Source of the DNA: CBDUXT01 sp965371245
GTDB lineage: Bacteria > Planctomycetota > Phycisphaerae > UBA1845
Assembly: GCA_965371245.1 (NCBI GenBank)
Contig: CBDUXT010000056.1
Coordinates: 1 to 39,645 of the forward strand
Length of the DNA stretch: 39,645 nt
Reading direction: 5' to 3'
Shown here piece after piece: positions 7,838 through 16,057 of the stretch (the first letter of the stretch is position 1; each line of letters begins with the position of its first letter). The notes beneath the pieces were generated by a model, which worked only from the letters and a program-made list of their open reading frames with translations, was not told where the DNA came from and searched no databases. The position numbers and the translations under genes are program-made.

Positions 7838-7914
7838 GAAAGAGAGATTGGCGGTAGATGTTTCGCTCCGGTGGGGCGGCGTGGGTGGTGTCCCGTTTCG
7901 ATGGATTGCGCTGG

Positions 7915-8910
7915 ATGGCGATGAGAACGTTCTTTGTTGTACTCTGGGTACTGGTTGGCGGTGTGTCCGCCCTGGGGCAGTCGTTGACGACGATCCCGGG
8001 GGTTTATCCCGAGATCCGACCCCTCTCCTACCAGGTGCCCGTGGGGCAACCGGTTTCGGTGCGGTTTTCCCTTACCAACCGAACCGACGCGCCGATCACG
8101 CTGCAAGTGCCGGCCTTACGGCTGGCGATTCCCTCGCCGGAGGCCGGGCTGCCGATTTCGCACGTGTTCAGCGGCACCGACATGTCCGGTCTAACGCTCA
8201 GCACGTCGTCCGGGCGTCGCTGGGACAAACCCAATGGATATCGCGCGGTGGACGAGGCGCCCCTTCTCCTGCTCGGCGGCGGCGGGTCGGTCGGGGTCAC
8301 GCTTGATCTTCGCGACTACTTCCCGGCTCTGCGCGGCGCGGGGCAGTACCGCTTTACCTGGTCACCCTACGCGGGGACCGTCGGAACCGTGACAGCCGTC
8401 GTCACCATCGCGCCCCTGCAGCAGGTCGAGATCGTTACCGATGCCGGGCCGATCACCATCCGGCTCTTCTACAGCGACGCGCCCTTGACGGTGGAAAACT
8501 TCATCGAGTTGGCCGAGTCCGGCTTTTACACCGCCAAGACGTTTCATCGCCTTGAGCCGGGCTACATCATTCAGGGTGGGTGCCATCGCGGCGACGGCAC
8601 GGGCATCCGCCCGGACGGCAAGCGCGTCCTGCCGGAGTTCAACGGGCACCCGATGCGCAAAGGCAGCGTCGCCATGGCGTTGCTCGAGGACGACCCCGAG
8701 TCGGCAAGCTCGCAGTTTTTCATCTGCAACACGCGGCAAAAAGAGTGGGACGGGCGCTACACGATCTTCGGTGAACTCGTGGGTGAGGCATCGTTTGAGA
8801 CGCTCGACAAGCTGATGGCCAGTCCGGTCGATGAGTACGGGTACCCGCTCAAGCCGCTCCACATGCACACGGTCCGCATCACCAAGGCACCGGTCGATCA
8901 GCAGCCGTAG
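7915..8910 (+). CDS. Exported cyclophilin-type peptidyl-prolyl cis-trans isomerase with N-terminal beta domain
   Basis: 331 residues from the ATG at 7915. This start gives a clean signal peptide (MAMRTFFVVLWVLVGGVSALGQ); the frame opens at 7858 but the extra residues do not look like a signal. The N-terminal half (about residues 24-165) is a beta-sandwich-like domain of unknown family (PVGQPVSVRFSLTNRTDAP). The C-terminal half is a cyclophilin: VTDAGPITIRLFYSDAPLTVENF, then FHRLEPGYIIQGGCHRGDGTG with the catalytic FHR, then GSVAMA, SSQFFICN and FGELVG. It probably helps proline isomerisation of exported proteins in the periplasm. Downstream is the ABC-F gene, 152 bases away on the same strand. 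Confidence 0.88.
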   Translation: MAMRTFFVVLWVLVGGVSALGQSLTTIPGVYPEIRPLSYQVPVGQPVSVRFSLTNRTDAPITLQVPALRLAIPSPEAGLPISHVFSGTDMSGLTLSTSSGRRWDKPNGYRAVDEAPLLLLGGGGSVGVTLDLRDYFPALRGAGQYRFTWSPYAGTVGTVTAVVTIAPLQQVEIVTDAGPITIRLFYSDAPLTVENFIELAESGFYTAKTFHRLEPGYIIQGGCHRGDGTGIRPDGKRVLPEFNGHPMRKGSVAMALLEDDPESASSQFFICNTRQKEWDGRYTIFGELVGEASFETLDKLMASPVDEYGYPLKPLHMHTVRITKAPVDQQP

Positions 8911-9062
8911 CGCGCCGCGCGTGCGCCGCCGTCTCGACGCCTCCCCTCGACCATCCCCCGACGATTTGGCGAGCAGAGCGGCAATGCTCTATCATGGCAT
9001 GGGGCGACGCAGGTTCCGGCGCAGGCTGGAGAGCGGATCGAGCAGTGCGTTGCGTGAGATGA

Positions 9063-10967
9063 ATGGCCGCCATCGCAATTCAAAATGTTTCCAAGCAGTT
9101 CGCCACGCAGTGCGTTCTGGACGCCGCCTCCCTTGAGCTGCGCACCGGCGAAACCGTGGGTATCGTGGGCGCCAACGGGTCTGGGAAAACGACGCTCTTT
9201 CGCCTCATCGCCGGCGAACTGACGCCCGACAAGGGGACGATCACCTGCGCGCGGGGCGTGCGTGTCGGCCTGCTGCGGCAGGAGCCCGACTTCGGCGAGG
9301 ACCGGACGCTGCACGACGAGGTGGGCAGCGTCTTCGCCGATCTGTTGGCGCTAGAGGCGGAGCTTCAAGCGGCGTCCGAGCGAATGGCCACCTGCCTCGA
9401 CGCCGGCGCGCTCCCGGAGTTGATGGATGCCTACGAGCGGGTGAACGTCCGATTCATGGCCGCCGGCGGCCACGGGTTCGAGACGCGGCTCAACGAGATT
9501 CTGGGCGGTCTCGGGTTCCAGCCGTCGGACTACAGCCGGCGCGTGTCCGAGCTGTCCGGTGGACAGAAATGCCGCGTCGCCCTCGCCAAGCTGCTGCTGT
9601 CCGACGGTTCGTTTCTGTTACTCGATGAGCCCACGAACCACCTGGACATCGACGCGGTTCGCTGGCTGGAGAAGTTCCTGGCCGGTCATCACGGCGGCGC
9701 CGCCATCATCTCGCACGACCGCTACCTGCTTGACCGCCTCTGCGATCGCGTGATCGAGGTGGAGCGCGCGAAGGTGTCCAGCTTCCCCGGCAACTATTCG
9801 AACTACGCGCTCACCAAGCAGACCCGCGCGCTTGCGCGCGAGCGGCAACACGACAAGGATGCCGCGTTCATCAAGAAAGAGCGAGAGTTCATCACCAAGC
9901 ACATTGCCGGGCAGCGCACCAAAGAGGCGCAGGGTCGTCGCACACGGCTCGAGCGGCGTCTGAAGGCCGGCGAGTTCGTCACCGATGCCTCCAAGCGTTC
10001 GCGTTCGCTTGCGATGGATTTCGATCGAGCGGACGCATCGAGCGGGATCATCCTTCGCGTCGAGAAGCTGTCGATGGCCTTCGATCGCGACCCTCTCTTT
10101 TCTGACCTGAGCTTCCAGATCCATCCGGGGGAGCGTTTCGGTATCACGGGTCCCAACGGGACGGGCAAGACGACCTTGCTGAAGATTCTGGTAGGGGAGT
10201 TGGCCGCAACGGCGGGGCAAACCACATTCGATCCCGCGCTCGCCGTCTCCTACTACGCCCAGGAACACGGCACCTTTCCCCCCGAGCGCACCGTTGTCGA
10301 GCAGGTGAAAACGGAACTGCCCGATTATAGCGAGCACGAGCTTCGTTCACTGCTGGCGCGTTATCTGTTTACCGGCGACGACGTGTTCAAGACGCTCGGC
10401 TCGCTCTCCGGCGGTGAGCAATCGCGCTTGCGACTGGCCGCCCTGATCTCTCAATCGCCCGACATCCTGATTCTCGACGAGCCCACGAACCACCTGGACA
10501 TCGCCTCGCGGGAAGTGTTGGAGCAGGCACTGCTTGCGTTCGCGGGGGTGGTCATCGTGGTCAGCCACGACCGCTACTTTCTCGATCAGATCGTCGGTCG
10601 GCTGCTGGTCTTGCGACCCGAGGGGCATAGCCTGCACGACGGCAACTACTCCGCGTACGTCGCCCAACTCGAACAGGCGCCGTCCAGGAAGCAGAGCCCC
10701 GCGCGCAACGACAAGAAGCGAGCCCGATCAGAACGCAAGCCCCCGAAGTCCGCGCCCTCACCCTTCGACAGCCTTTCAACGGAGCGGCTCGAAACCATGA
10801 TTATGGAACAGGAAGAGGCGTTGGCGGCGCTCCAGGAACGCTTCGGCGACCCGGCCGTCTATCAGAATCCCGAGACGCTCGCGAAACTTCGCAGCGACGC
10901 GGACGCGACGGCCACCGAACTTGCGCAGGTGGAGGCCGCCTGGCACGAACGAGTGGATGCACAATGA
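9063..10967 (+). CDS. ABC-F family ATPase, Uup-like
   Basis: 634 residues with two complete ATP-binding cassettes and no membrane span. Cassette 1 has GANGSGKTT (36-44), LSGGQKCRVALAKLLL, LLLDEPTNHLDI and the SHDRYLL switch. Cassette 2 has GPNGTGKTT, LSGGEQSRLRLA, ILDEPTNHLDI and SHDRYF. Between them is the charged P-site linker helix region (RALARERQHDKDAAFIKKER). The C-terminus has a basic linker and a predicted coiled coil (ETMIMEQEEALAALQERFG), as in Uup, whose length this matches. ABC-F proteins act on ribosomes, and Uup is also linked to DNA transposon excision. The closest subfamily is inferred from the C-terminal domain. The end overlaps the next gene by 11 bases. Confidence 0.9.
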   Translation: MAAIAIQNVSKQFATQCVLDAASLELRTGETVGIVGANGSGKTTLFRLIAGELTPDKGTITCARGVRVGLLRQEPDFGEDRTLHDEVGSVFADLLALEAELQAASERMATCLDAGALPELMDAYERVNVRFMAAGGHGFETRLNEILGGLGFQPSDYSRRVSELSGGQKCRVALAKLLLSDGSFLLLDEPTNHLDIDAVRWLEKFLAGHHGGAAIISHDRYLLDRLCDRVIEVERAKVSSFPGNYSNYALTKQTRALARERQHDKDAAFIKKEREFITKHIAGQRTKEAQGRRTRLERRLKAGEFVTDASKRSRSLAMDFDRADASSGIILRVEKLSMAFDRDPLFSDLSFQIHPGERFGITGPNGTGKTTLLKILVGELAATAGQTTFDPALAVSYYAQEHGTFPPERTVVEQVKTELPDYSEHELRSLLARYLFTGDDVFKTLGSLSGGEQSRLRLAALISQSPDILILDEPTNHLDIASREVLEQALLAFAGVVIVVSHDRYFLDQIVGRLLVLRPEGHSLHDGNYSAYVAQLEQAPSRKQSPARNDKKRARSERKPPKSAPSPFDSLSTERLETMIMEQEEALAALQERFGDPAVYQNPETLAKLRSDADATATELAQVEAAWHERVDAQ

Positions 10968-12237
10968 AGCCCCAACGACCGCGTCGCCAGGCTCCCACAA
11001 ACCCATGAAGCCCGCGACCGTCTACGCTCGTGCCGTCGGCGCCATCGCGCTTCCCGGCGGCTGGTGTCTCTTATCGACCGTCCTCTATTTTCGCGCGCTG
11101 ACCGAGGCCATGGGCGAGGTTGCCCTGGCTCATCGGATCACCGCCTGGCTGGCCTACACGCTGCTCGGCGGCCTGATCGTCTTGGAGTGTCATTGGTTCG
11201 TCACGCTCCTGCGGCTCTTGCGCGCCGGCGGGCGAGCGAGCGTGTACCTGGCTCGCGCATCCGACCCGGACATCATCGCCCGTCGCCGTCAAACCCGTTT
11301 GCAGCTCGCCGCCGTCGGCCTGTCCACCTTCGCCACCTTCGCCGCGTTGGAGATCGTCTTCCGCGTGGCGAACATCACGCCGGCGCCCGTCGCGCCCGAG
11401 CCGTTCGATGAGAGCGAAGCCGTTGACAACGCGCTCAACCGACTGGGCATTCGCGAGCCCTGGGACACACTTGCCGAGGACGACCCGCGCTTTCGACTAG
11501 CGTTTCTGGGCGACTCGATGACCTACGCCCACAGCGTCGATCCGCGCCTGGGCTTTTGTCACCTTGTTGAGGTTTCGCTTCGGGAGGACAAGGTCCGGTT
11601 TCCGAATGGGATCGTCACCATCAACATGGGTTACCCCGGAACGTCGCCGGGTTGGCAGCGGCTCAAGTACGTTCCGCTTCGCGACGTCCTTCGCCCGGAT
11701 GTGGTCGTTCAGGTTGTGTACCCCAACGACCTGGGGATCGACCTGCATACGTTTCTTCGAGGCATCCATCGGATCAAAGACGAAGGGCTGTGGCTCGGGA
11801 AGCGCTCTTATGTCCTGCACTACGGAGAAAAGCAGATTCGCTACTGGCTTGCCTGGAACCGAACCATCGACTATTTTCGCGGCGGCCGAACGGACAGCGA
11901 GCGGGCCAAGACCTGGACCAGGTTCACCAGCGACGTGCGCGCGTGCAAGGCGACCATCGAGGCGGGCGGCGCCACGTATGTTCTCGTTCTGTTCCCCTGG
12001 CTGGTTCGCCTGGACGACTATCTCCTGCGAGATCTGCACGACAAGATGCGGACGTTTGCGACGGAACTCGACGTACCCTATCTGGACCTCTTCGAGGCCT
12101 TCGCCGGTCACGACGCCATGAGCGTCCGCGTGAGCGAGGCCAACGAGCACGCCAATGCAGAGGGGCATCGTCTCGCGGCAGATCGCCTCGTACGGTTTTT
12201 GCGCGAAGAGGTGTTCTCTCGTGAAGGTGAGGACTAA
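10957..12237 (+). CDS. Membrane-anchored SGNH hydrolase
   Basis: 426 residues from the ATG at 10957, which lies inside the end of the ABC-F gene; an ATG at 11005 (MKPATVYARA) is an equally good start. Three hydrophobic segments in the first 140 residues precede an extracytoplasmic SGNH domain. Block I is LAFLGDSMTYAHSVD, block II is around NMGYPGTSPGWQ, the Asn-Asp block is VVYPNDLGID, and the catalytic His region is NEHANAEGHRLAADRL. It could be an acyl-esterase or acyltransferase acting on an envelope polymer. It starts the run that continues with patatin, kinase, glycosyltransferase and exporter, and its TAA shares one base with the next ATG. The architecture parallels the protein at 1826-2887. 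Confidence 0.8.
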   Translation: MHNEAPTTASPGSHKPMKPATVYARAVGAIALPGGWCLLSTVLYFRALTEAMGEVALAHRITAWLAYTLLGGLIVLECHWFVTLLRLLRAGGRASVYLARASDPDIIARRRQTRLQLAAVGLSTFATFAALEIVFRVANITPAPVAPEPFDESEAVDNALNRLGIREPWDTLAEDDPRFRLAFLGDSMTYAHSVDPRLGFCHLVEVSLREDKVRFPNGIVTINMGYPGTSPGWQRLKYVPLRDVLRPDVVVQVVYPNDLGIDLHTFLRGIHRIKDEGLWLGKRSYVLHYGEKQIRYWLAWNRTIDYFRGGRTDSERAKTWTRFTSDVRACKATIEAGGATYVLVLFPWLVRLDDYLLRDLHDKMRTFATELDVPYLDLFEAFAGHDAMSVRVSEANEHANAEGHRLAADRLVRFLREEVFSREGED

Positions 12238-13799
12238 TGCACGTTGCGTTCGAACTACGGCAGCGGCGGGCCGTTGCGTCTACCGATCCTGGTAGTACGA
12301 ACGCGGTGTCATCGCCATGGCATGGGAAACTCGCAACGTGCTCCCTTCGGTTCATGCTCGTCGGTTGTTCATCGATCGCCGCTCTTGTGCATGGATGTAT
12401 CACCCCGGAAGCTCGCAATCGCCCCCTCGTCCGCCACGATCCCCAGGGCGGCTATCGTTTCAACGCCCTCGATCAAGGTTCCGGAAACTCAGATGAGACC
12501 TTCATCTGCTTGACCTTCTCCGGCGGCGGGACACGGGCGGCCGCCTTGGCCTACGGCGTTCTGCGGGGCTTGCGTCGTGCGACCATCCCGCCCGCCACCG
12601 GCGCGGGACCGCGCCATCCCCTGCTCGATGAAGTCGATGTGATCTCCTCCGTCTCGGGTGGGTCGTTCACCGCCGCCGCCTACGGACTCAGTCGCGAGCG
12701 GGTGTTCGACGGAGAGTTCGAGCGTCGCTTCTTGAAGAAGAACATTCAGTCGGTGCTGTTGTCCCTGATCCTTCGACCGATGAACTTCCTTAGGCTTCCC
12801 TCCATCGTGCTCGACCGGATCGACCTGGCCGCCTCCTACTATGACGACGAAATCTTCATGGGCGCGACCTTTCAGGATCTTCTTCGCGACGGGCGCCGTC
12901 CATTCGTTGCGGTCAACGCCACGAACCTCTCCACCGGCCACCGGTTCGAGTTCACCCAGGATGATTTCGACCTGCTTGGCTCGGACCTCGGTTCCGTGCC
13001 GATCGGATGGGCCGTCGCGGCTTCCTCGGCCTATCCCGTTCTGCTCAGCCCCCTACGCCTGGCCTACTATCCCGGCCCCCCGGACGCGACCATCCTTGCG
13101 GACGTTCTCGCCGATCCGGATGCGCCGAGGGACAACCGCCGCCGGTACGAGTGGGCCGCCGACCTGATCCCGCCGCACACGCGCGGCGCGGATCCTCCAC
13201 ATCGGTTGGACCGAAAGGCCCACCGATATCTCTACCTCGTCGATGGAGGATTGGCCGACAACCTCGGTCTGCTTTTTGTGATCCGTGCATACCAGGCCGG
13301 GGTCATCCGTGAACGCGTCGCCGACCGGCGCATCAAGCGTCTCATCGTCATCGTCGTCGATGCGGGCACGCGACCGCCGCATGACACGGAAGCGCTCTCC
13401 TCGGCACCGGGGATCTTCCGCGTCGGCATCCGCTCCGCCGACGCGGGTGTCCGTAACTACAGCGACGCGCTCCTGGAAAGCATGCGACACCTCATGTTCC
13501 AGATCCCCGAGGCCCGCCGCCAAGCGGCCGATCCCTATCGCGAAGCCTTGCGAGAGAACTGTCCGGAGGCACCCATCCCGGCTCCGCAGCCCATCGACGA
13601 ACTCGAGCAATACCTGATTGTCGTTGACTTCCAACAGATTGCCGACGATGCGGAGCGACGTCGCTTCATGTCCATGCCGACGAGTTTCTTTTTGCCGAGA
13701 AAAGATGTGGATGATCTGATCGCCATCGGGCAGTCTCTCTTGACCGATCATCCGGAGTTTCGCAGGCTGATGCGAGACCTCGGCCCCACCACACCTTGA
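12237..13799 (+). CDS. Patatin-like phospholipase, probable lipoprotein
   Basis: 520 residues from an ATG that shares one base with the upstream stop. A hydrophobic stretch ends in LVHGC (Cys54), a lipobox-like site, so the protein is probably lipid-anchored; an ATG at 12354 would give a shorter, more typical signal. Patatin hallmarks are the oxyanion loop SGGGTR (95-100), the nucleophile in SVSGGS (Ser140) and the dyad Asp in DGGLADN (Asp336). These enzymes are Ser-Asp acyl hydrolases of membrane lipids. Between the Ser and Asp blocks is a longer than usual insertion (PPDATILADVLADPDAPRD). The context suggests lipid or glycolipid turnover at the envelope rather than a secreted toxin; this is inference. 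Confidence 0.88.
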   Translation: MHVAFELRQRRAVASTDPGSTNAVSSPWHGKLATCSLRFMLVGCSSIAALVHGCITPEARNRPLVRHDPQGGYRFNALDQGSGNSDETFICLTFSGGGTRAAALAYGVLRGLRRATIPPATGAGPRHPLLDEVDVISSVSGGSFTAAAYGLSRERVFDGEFERRFLKKNIQSVLLSLILRPMNFLRLPSIVLDRIDLAASYYDDEIFMGATFQDLLRDGRRPFVAVNATNLSTGHRFEFTQDDFDLLGSDLGSVPIGWAVAASSAYPVLLSPLRLAYYPGPPDATILADVLADPDAPRDNRRRYEWAADLIPPHTRGADPPHRLDRKAHRYLYLVDGGLADNLGLLFVIRAYQAGVIRERVADRRIKRLIVIVVDAGTRPPHDTEALSSAPGIFRVGIRSADAGVRNYSDALLESMRHLMFQIPEARRQAADPYREALRENCPEAPIPAPQPIDELEQYLIVVDFQQIADDAERRRFMSMPTSFFLPRKDVDDLIAIGQSLLTDHPEFRRLMRDLGPTTP

Positions 13800-13811
13800 C
13801 GCGATCGTCGC

Positions 13812-14786
13812 GTGGAATCATCGTTGACGGCGAACCCGATGAAAGACGCGGTCATTGATTGCAAAGGCGGCTTCCGCACCGAACGCATCGACGGCATCGA
13901 CGGCTGGACGGGCGTGGTGCTGGTCGATTGCCCCGAACCTGTGCGCACCCGCACCGGCATGCCCGATCTTCCGCCGGCGTCGGCTTGGCTTCCGTCCTTG
14001 CAGAGACTGATCGATGACGCGGCGCAACTGCCGCGACGCGAGGTTCTCAAGTACGCCCGTGACGGCGAGGTCGTGCGCGCCGACTTGGAGCTCGGGGGCG
14101 GGACGCTTCCGGTGGTTTGCCGGCAGACACGCACGCGCCGCGGCTGGCGCGGACTCCTCTCCCGTTGGGTTGCATCGCGCGAGCATCGACAGTTCTCGAT
14201 CGCCTGCAAGCTGCTCTCATCCGGCATCAAGACGGCTCTGCCACTGGTGCTCTTGGAACCGCAAGGCCTAGGGCGCCACGCCTGGCTGGTTACGCAGTTC
14301 GTCCCCGGGCTTGTTGATCTTGAGCGGTTTGTTCTTCAAAACGCCGCACTTCCGGTCGCCTCCCGGTCGCGGGCGGTAAGAAACGATGTCATCGCCGCCG
14401 TCGCCTCCCTCTTTCGAACCTTCGAGCACGAGGGACTTCATCATCGGGATCTGAAGGCCTCGAACATTCTGTTGACCCATACGGGCGCGGCCGCGGAAGA
14501 ACCCGTCGGCGTCTATGTCGTGGACCTCGACGGCGTCAGCACTCGTACGTGGATGGGCTCCGCGCGCCGGACGCAGCCGCTCGTACGATTGGCCGCAAGC
14601 CTGCTGTACCAGTCAGCCGTAACCCGAACGGATTTTGTCCGGTTCTTGCACGCCTACCTGGGAAGCGCCGCTGCGCATGGTTCGTCCTGGAAGTTGCCAT
14701 TCATGCAGTTGGCCGCGCGTGCGCGTCGGTACGCCGATCGGGCTCGGCAGCGGAAATCTCACAAGCTGGAGGGCTACGCCGGGTAG
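13812..14786 (+). CDS. Lipopolysaccharide kinase-like protein (WaaP/Kdo kinase family)
   Basis: 324 residues from a GTG at 13812 (an ATG at 13839 is possible). The protein-kinase-like core shows the catalytic loop HHRDLKASNILL (HRD at 211-213) and a metal-binding VVDLDG (about 237-241) in place of DFG, as in the WaaP/Kdo kinase branch. The glycine loop is poorly defined. These enzymes phosphorylate sugars of the LPS inner core. Position before a glycosyltransferase and an MsbA-like exporter supports a glycolipid substrate. The N-terminal roughly 75 residues are not recognised. An alternative is a RIO-like protein kinase. Confidence 0.75.
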   Translation: MESSLTANPMKDAVIDCKGGFRTERIDGIDGWTGVVLVDCPEPVRTRTGMPDLPPASAWLPSLQRLIDDAAQLPRREVLKYARDGEVVRADLELGGGTLPVVCRQTRTRRGWRGLLSRWVASREHRQFSIACKLLSSGIKTALPLVLLEPQGLGRHAWLVTQFVPGLVDLERFVLQNAALPVASRSRAVRNDVIAAVASLFRTFEHEGLHHRDLKASNILLTHTGAAAEEPVGVYVVDLDGVSTRTWMGSARRTQPLVRLAASLLYQSAVTRTDFVRFLHAYLGSAAAHGSSWKLPFMQLAARARRYADRARQRKSHKLEGYAG

Positions 14787-15007
14787 ACCATTTCCCGTCG
14801 CTTGGTTCCGGGCCGCGGGCTTGAAGCCCGCGCGGTTGATCGCCTTTGGATGAAGCACAAAGGGCTGTGAACCCCGAGTACAAAGATGCGAGCCACTCCA
14901 CGTGCTGCGACACAACTGAAACGATGGGTCATTCGAGCCGCGAATCGGTTTTCGATGATCGCCGCACTTTCAGCATGGGCGCGCCTCGCCTAGAATCCCG
15001 GCTGGTT

Positions 15008-16057
15008 ATGCCGCTTCGTATCTTGCATGTGGTCGAGTCGATGTCGCCGGAGGCCGGCTCCGTGACCGTGTGTCTGCGCGGCCTGGTCGATTCCCTGTCG
15101 GCGACCGAGGCGAACAGCCGAATCGCAGCGCCGGGCGACGCGGGCATCGATGACGCCATCCGCAGCGTTGACCTCGTACACATTCACGGTTGGGGCCATC
15201 AGTTCGCTCGCGCGGCTGCTCGCGCGGCGCAAAAGAGCGCCAGACCCTACGTCATCTCACCTCACGGCGTGCTCTTTCGTTCGGCGCTACGGGCGCCATC
15301 GTGGCCGAGCCGCGTGACGGCGGCTATCCGACCGGACCGTCTCCTCGCCGGCGCGGCCGCACTCGCGGGAGTCAATGAAAGCGAAACGAGTGATCTGCTC
15401 AGCCGGCAGGTACACCCCAACGTCGTGCCTCTTCCCTACGGACTGCCCTGGGAAGAGTATCAATCAGACGAGCCCGGCGATGTCAGCCTTCCACCGGCTC
15501 CCAAGGGTCGGCTCCTCCTCATGCTTGGCCCGATCGATCCCGTAGAGGGGCTGGTTGCGCTTCTCAAGGCGGTTGCTGAAATCGGCTCCCTTGCCGCGGG
15601 CTGGGGCGTTGTGCTGGCCGGTCGTACCGTTGGCGATTGGAAGGATCAGATTGAGCCGGCCATCCGTCGGAAGGGCGGTGCCGACCGCGTTCTGCTCACG
15701 ACCGCCGCCGACATCACCACGCAACGCGCGTGGCTGGCCCGTTGTTCGGTGCTTGTCGCGCCTGGGTTGCACATCGGGTGCGGCGTGTCGGTTATGCAGG
15801 CGGTTGCCTCCGGGGTTCCGGTCCTGGCCTCTTCGCTCGTCGTACCGCCGCGGCTGGGCGACTGCGTCCACGTCTGCAAGCCGGCCCGCGGAGAGATCAA
15901 GATCGCCCTGCGCCGTCTGATCGAGCTGCCCGACGACGAGCGACGTACGTTGGCCCGGACCGCTCGGCAGGAGGCCCGCACGGTCATCGACTGGTCCTGT
16001 CGCGCCGCGGATTACCTCCAGCTCTATCACGCGATCGTCAAGGAGCCGGTGGCGTGA
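15008..16057 (+). CDS. Glycosyltransferase, GT4-like fold
   Basis: 349 residues from the ATG at 15008 (MPLRILHVVESMSPEAGSV); the frame opens at 14846 but the extension looks non-coding. The N-terminal half has LVHIHGWG and YVISPHGVL, typical of GT-B retaining transferases. The C-terminal half has GRLLLMLGPIDPVEGL, VLAGR and the donor-site region GCGVSVMQAVASGVPVLAS. The usual E-x7-E pair of the GT4 family is not evident there (positions occupied by C/Q), so activity or donor may differ. It is probably cytoplasmic or membrane-associated, adding a sugar to a lipid-linked acceptor. The stop overlaps the GTG of the exporter gene. Confidence 0.8.
   Translation: MPLRILHVVESMSPEAGSVTVCLRGLVDSLSATEANSRIAAPGDAGIDDAIRSVDLVHIHGWGHQFARAAARAAQKSARPYVISPHGVLFRSALRAPSWPSRVTAAIRPDRLLAGAAALAGVNESETSDLLSRQVHPNVVPLPYGLPWEEYQSDEPGDVSLPPAPKGRLLLMLGPIDPVEGLVALLKAVAEIGSLAAGWGVVLAGRTVGDWKDQIEPAIRRKGGADRVLLTTAADITTQRAWLARCSVLVAPGLHIGCGVSVMQAVASGVPVLASSLVVPPRLGDCVHVCKPARGEIKIALRRLIELPDDERRTLARTARQEARTVIDWSCRAADYLQLYHAIVKEPVA

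Larger units (their letters stand above)
6982..7857. other. Long gene-poor region with direct and palindromic repeats
   Basis: Nearly 880 bases without a gene I can defend. It contains a degenerate direct repeat (7289-7352 and 7716-7782; shared core CATGTCACGGCTT), a hairpin GGGCAAAC/GTTTGCCC at 7685-7702, and a 25-base repeat copy at 7813-7837 just before the cyclophilin gene. Open frames on both strands here are low-complexity and Arg/Pro/Ser rich. Promoters for the divergent flanking genes must lie at the two ends. Confidence 0.5.

Noticed and set aside
7465..8106. Minus-strand frame ending with a dockerin-like VDPAALLDGDRN
   Set aside because: Overlaps the cyclophilin gene and repeats; only a few residues resemble a dockerin tail and no upstream protein supports it.
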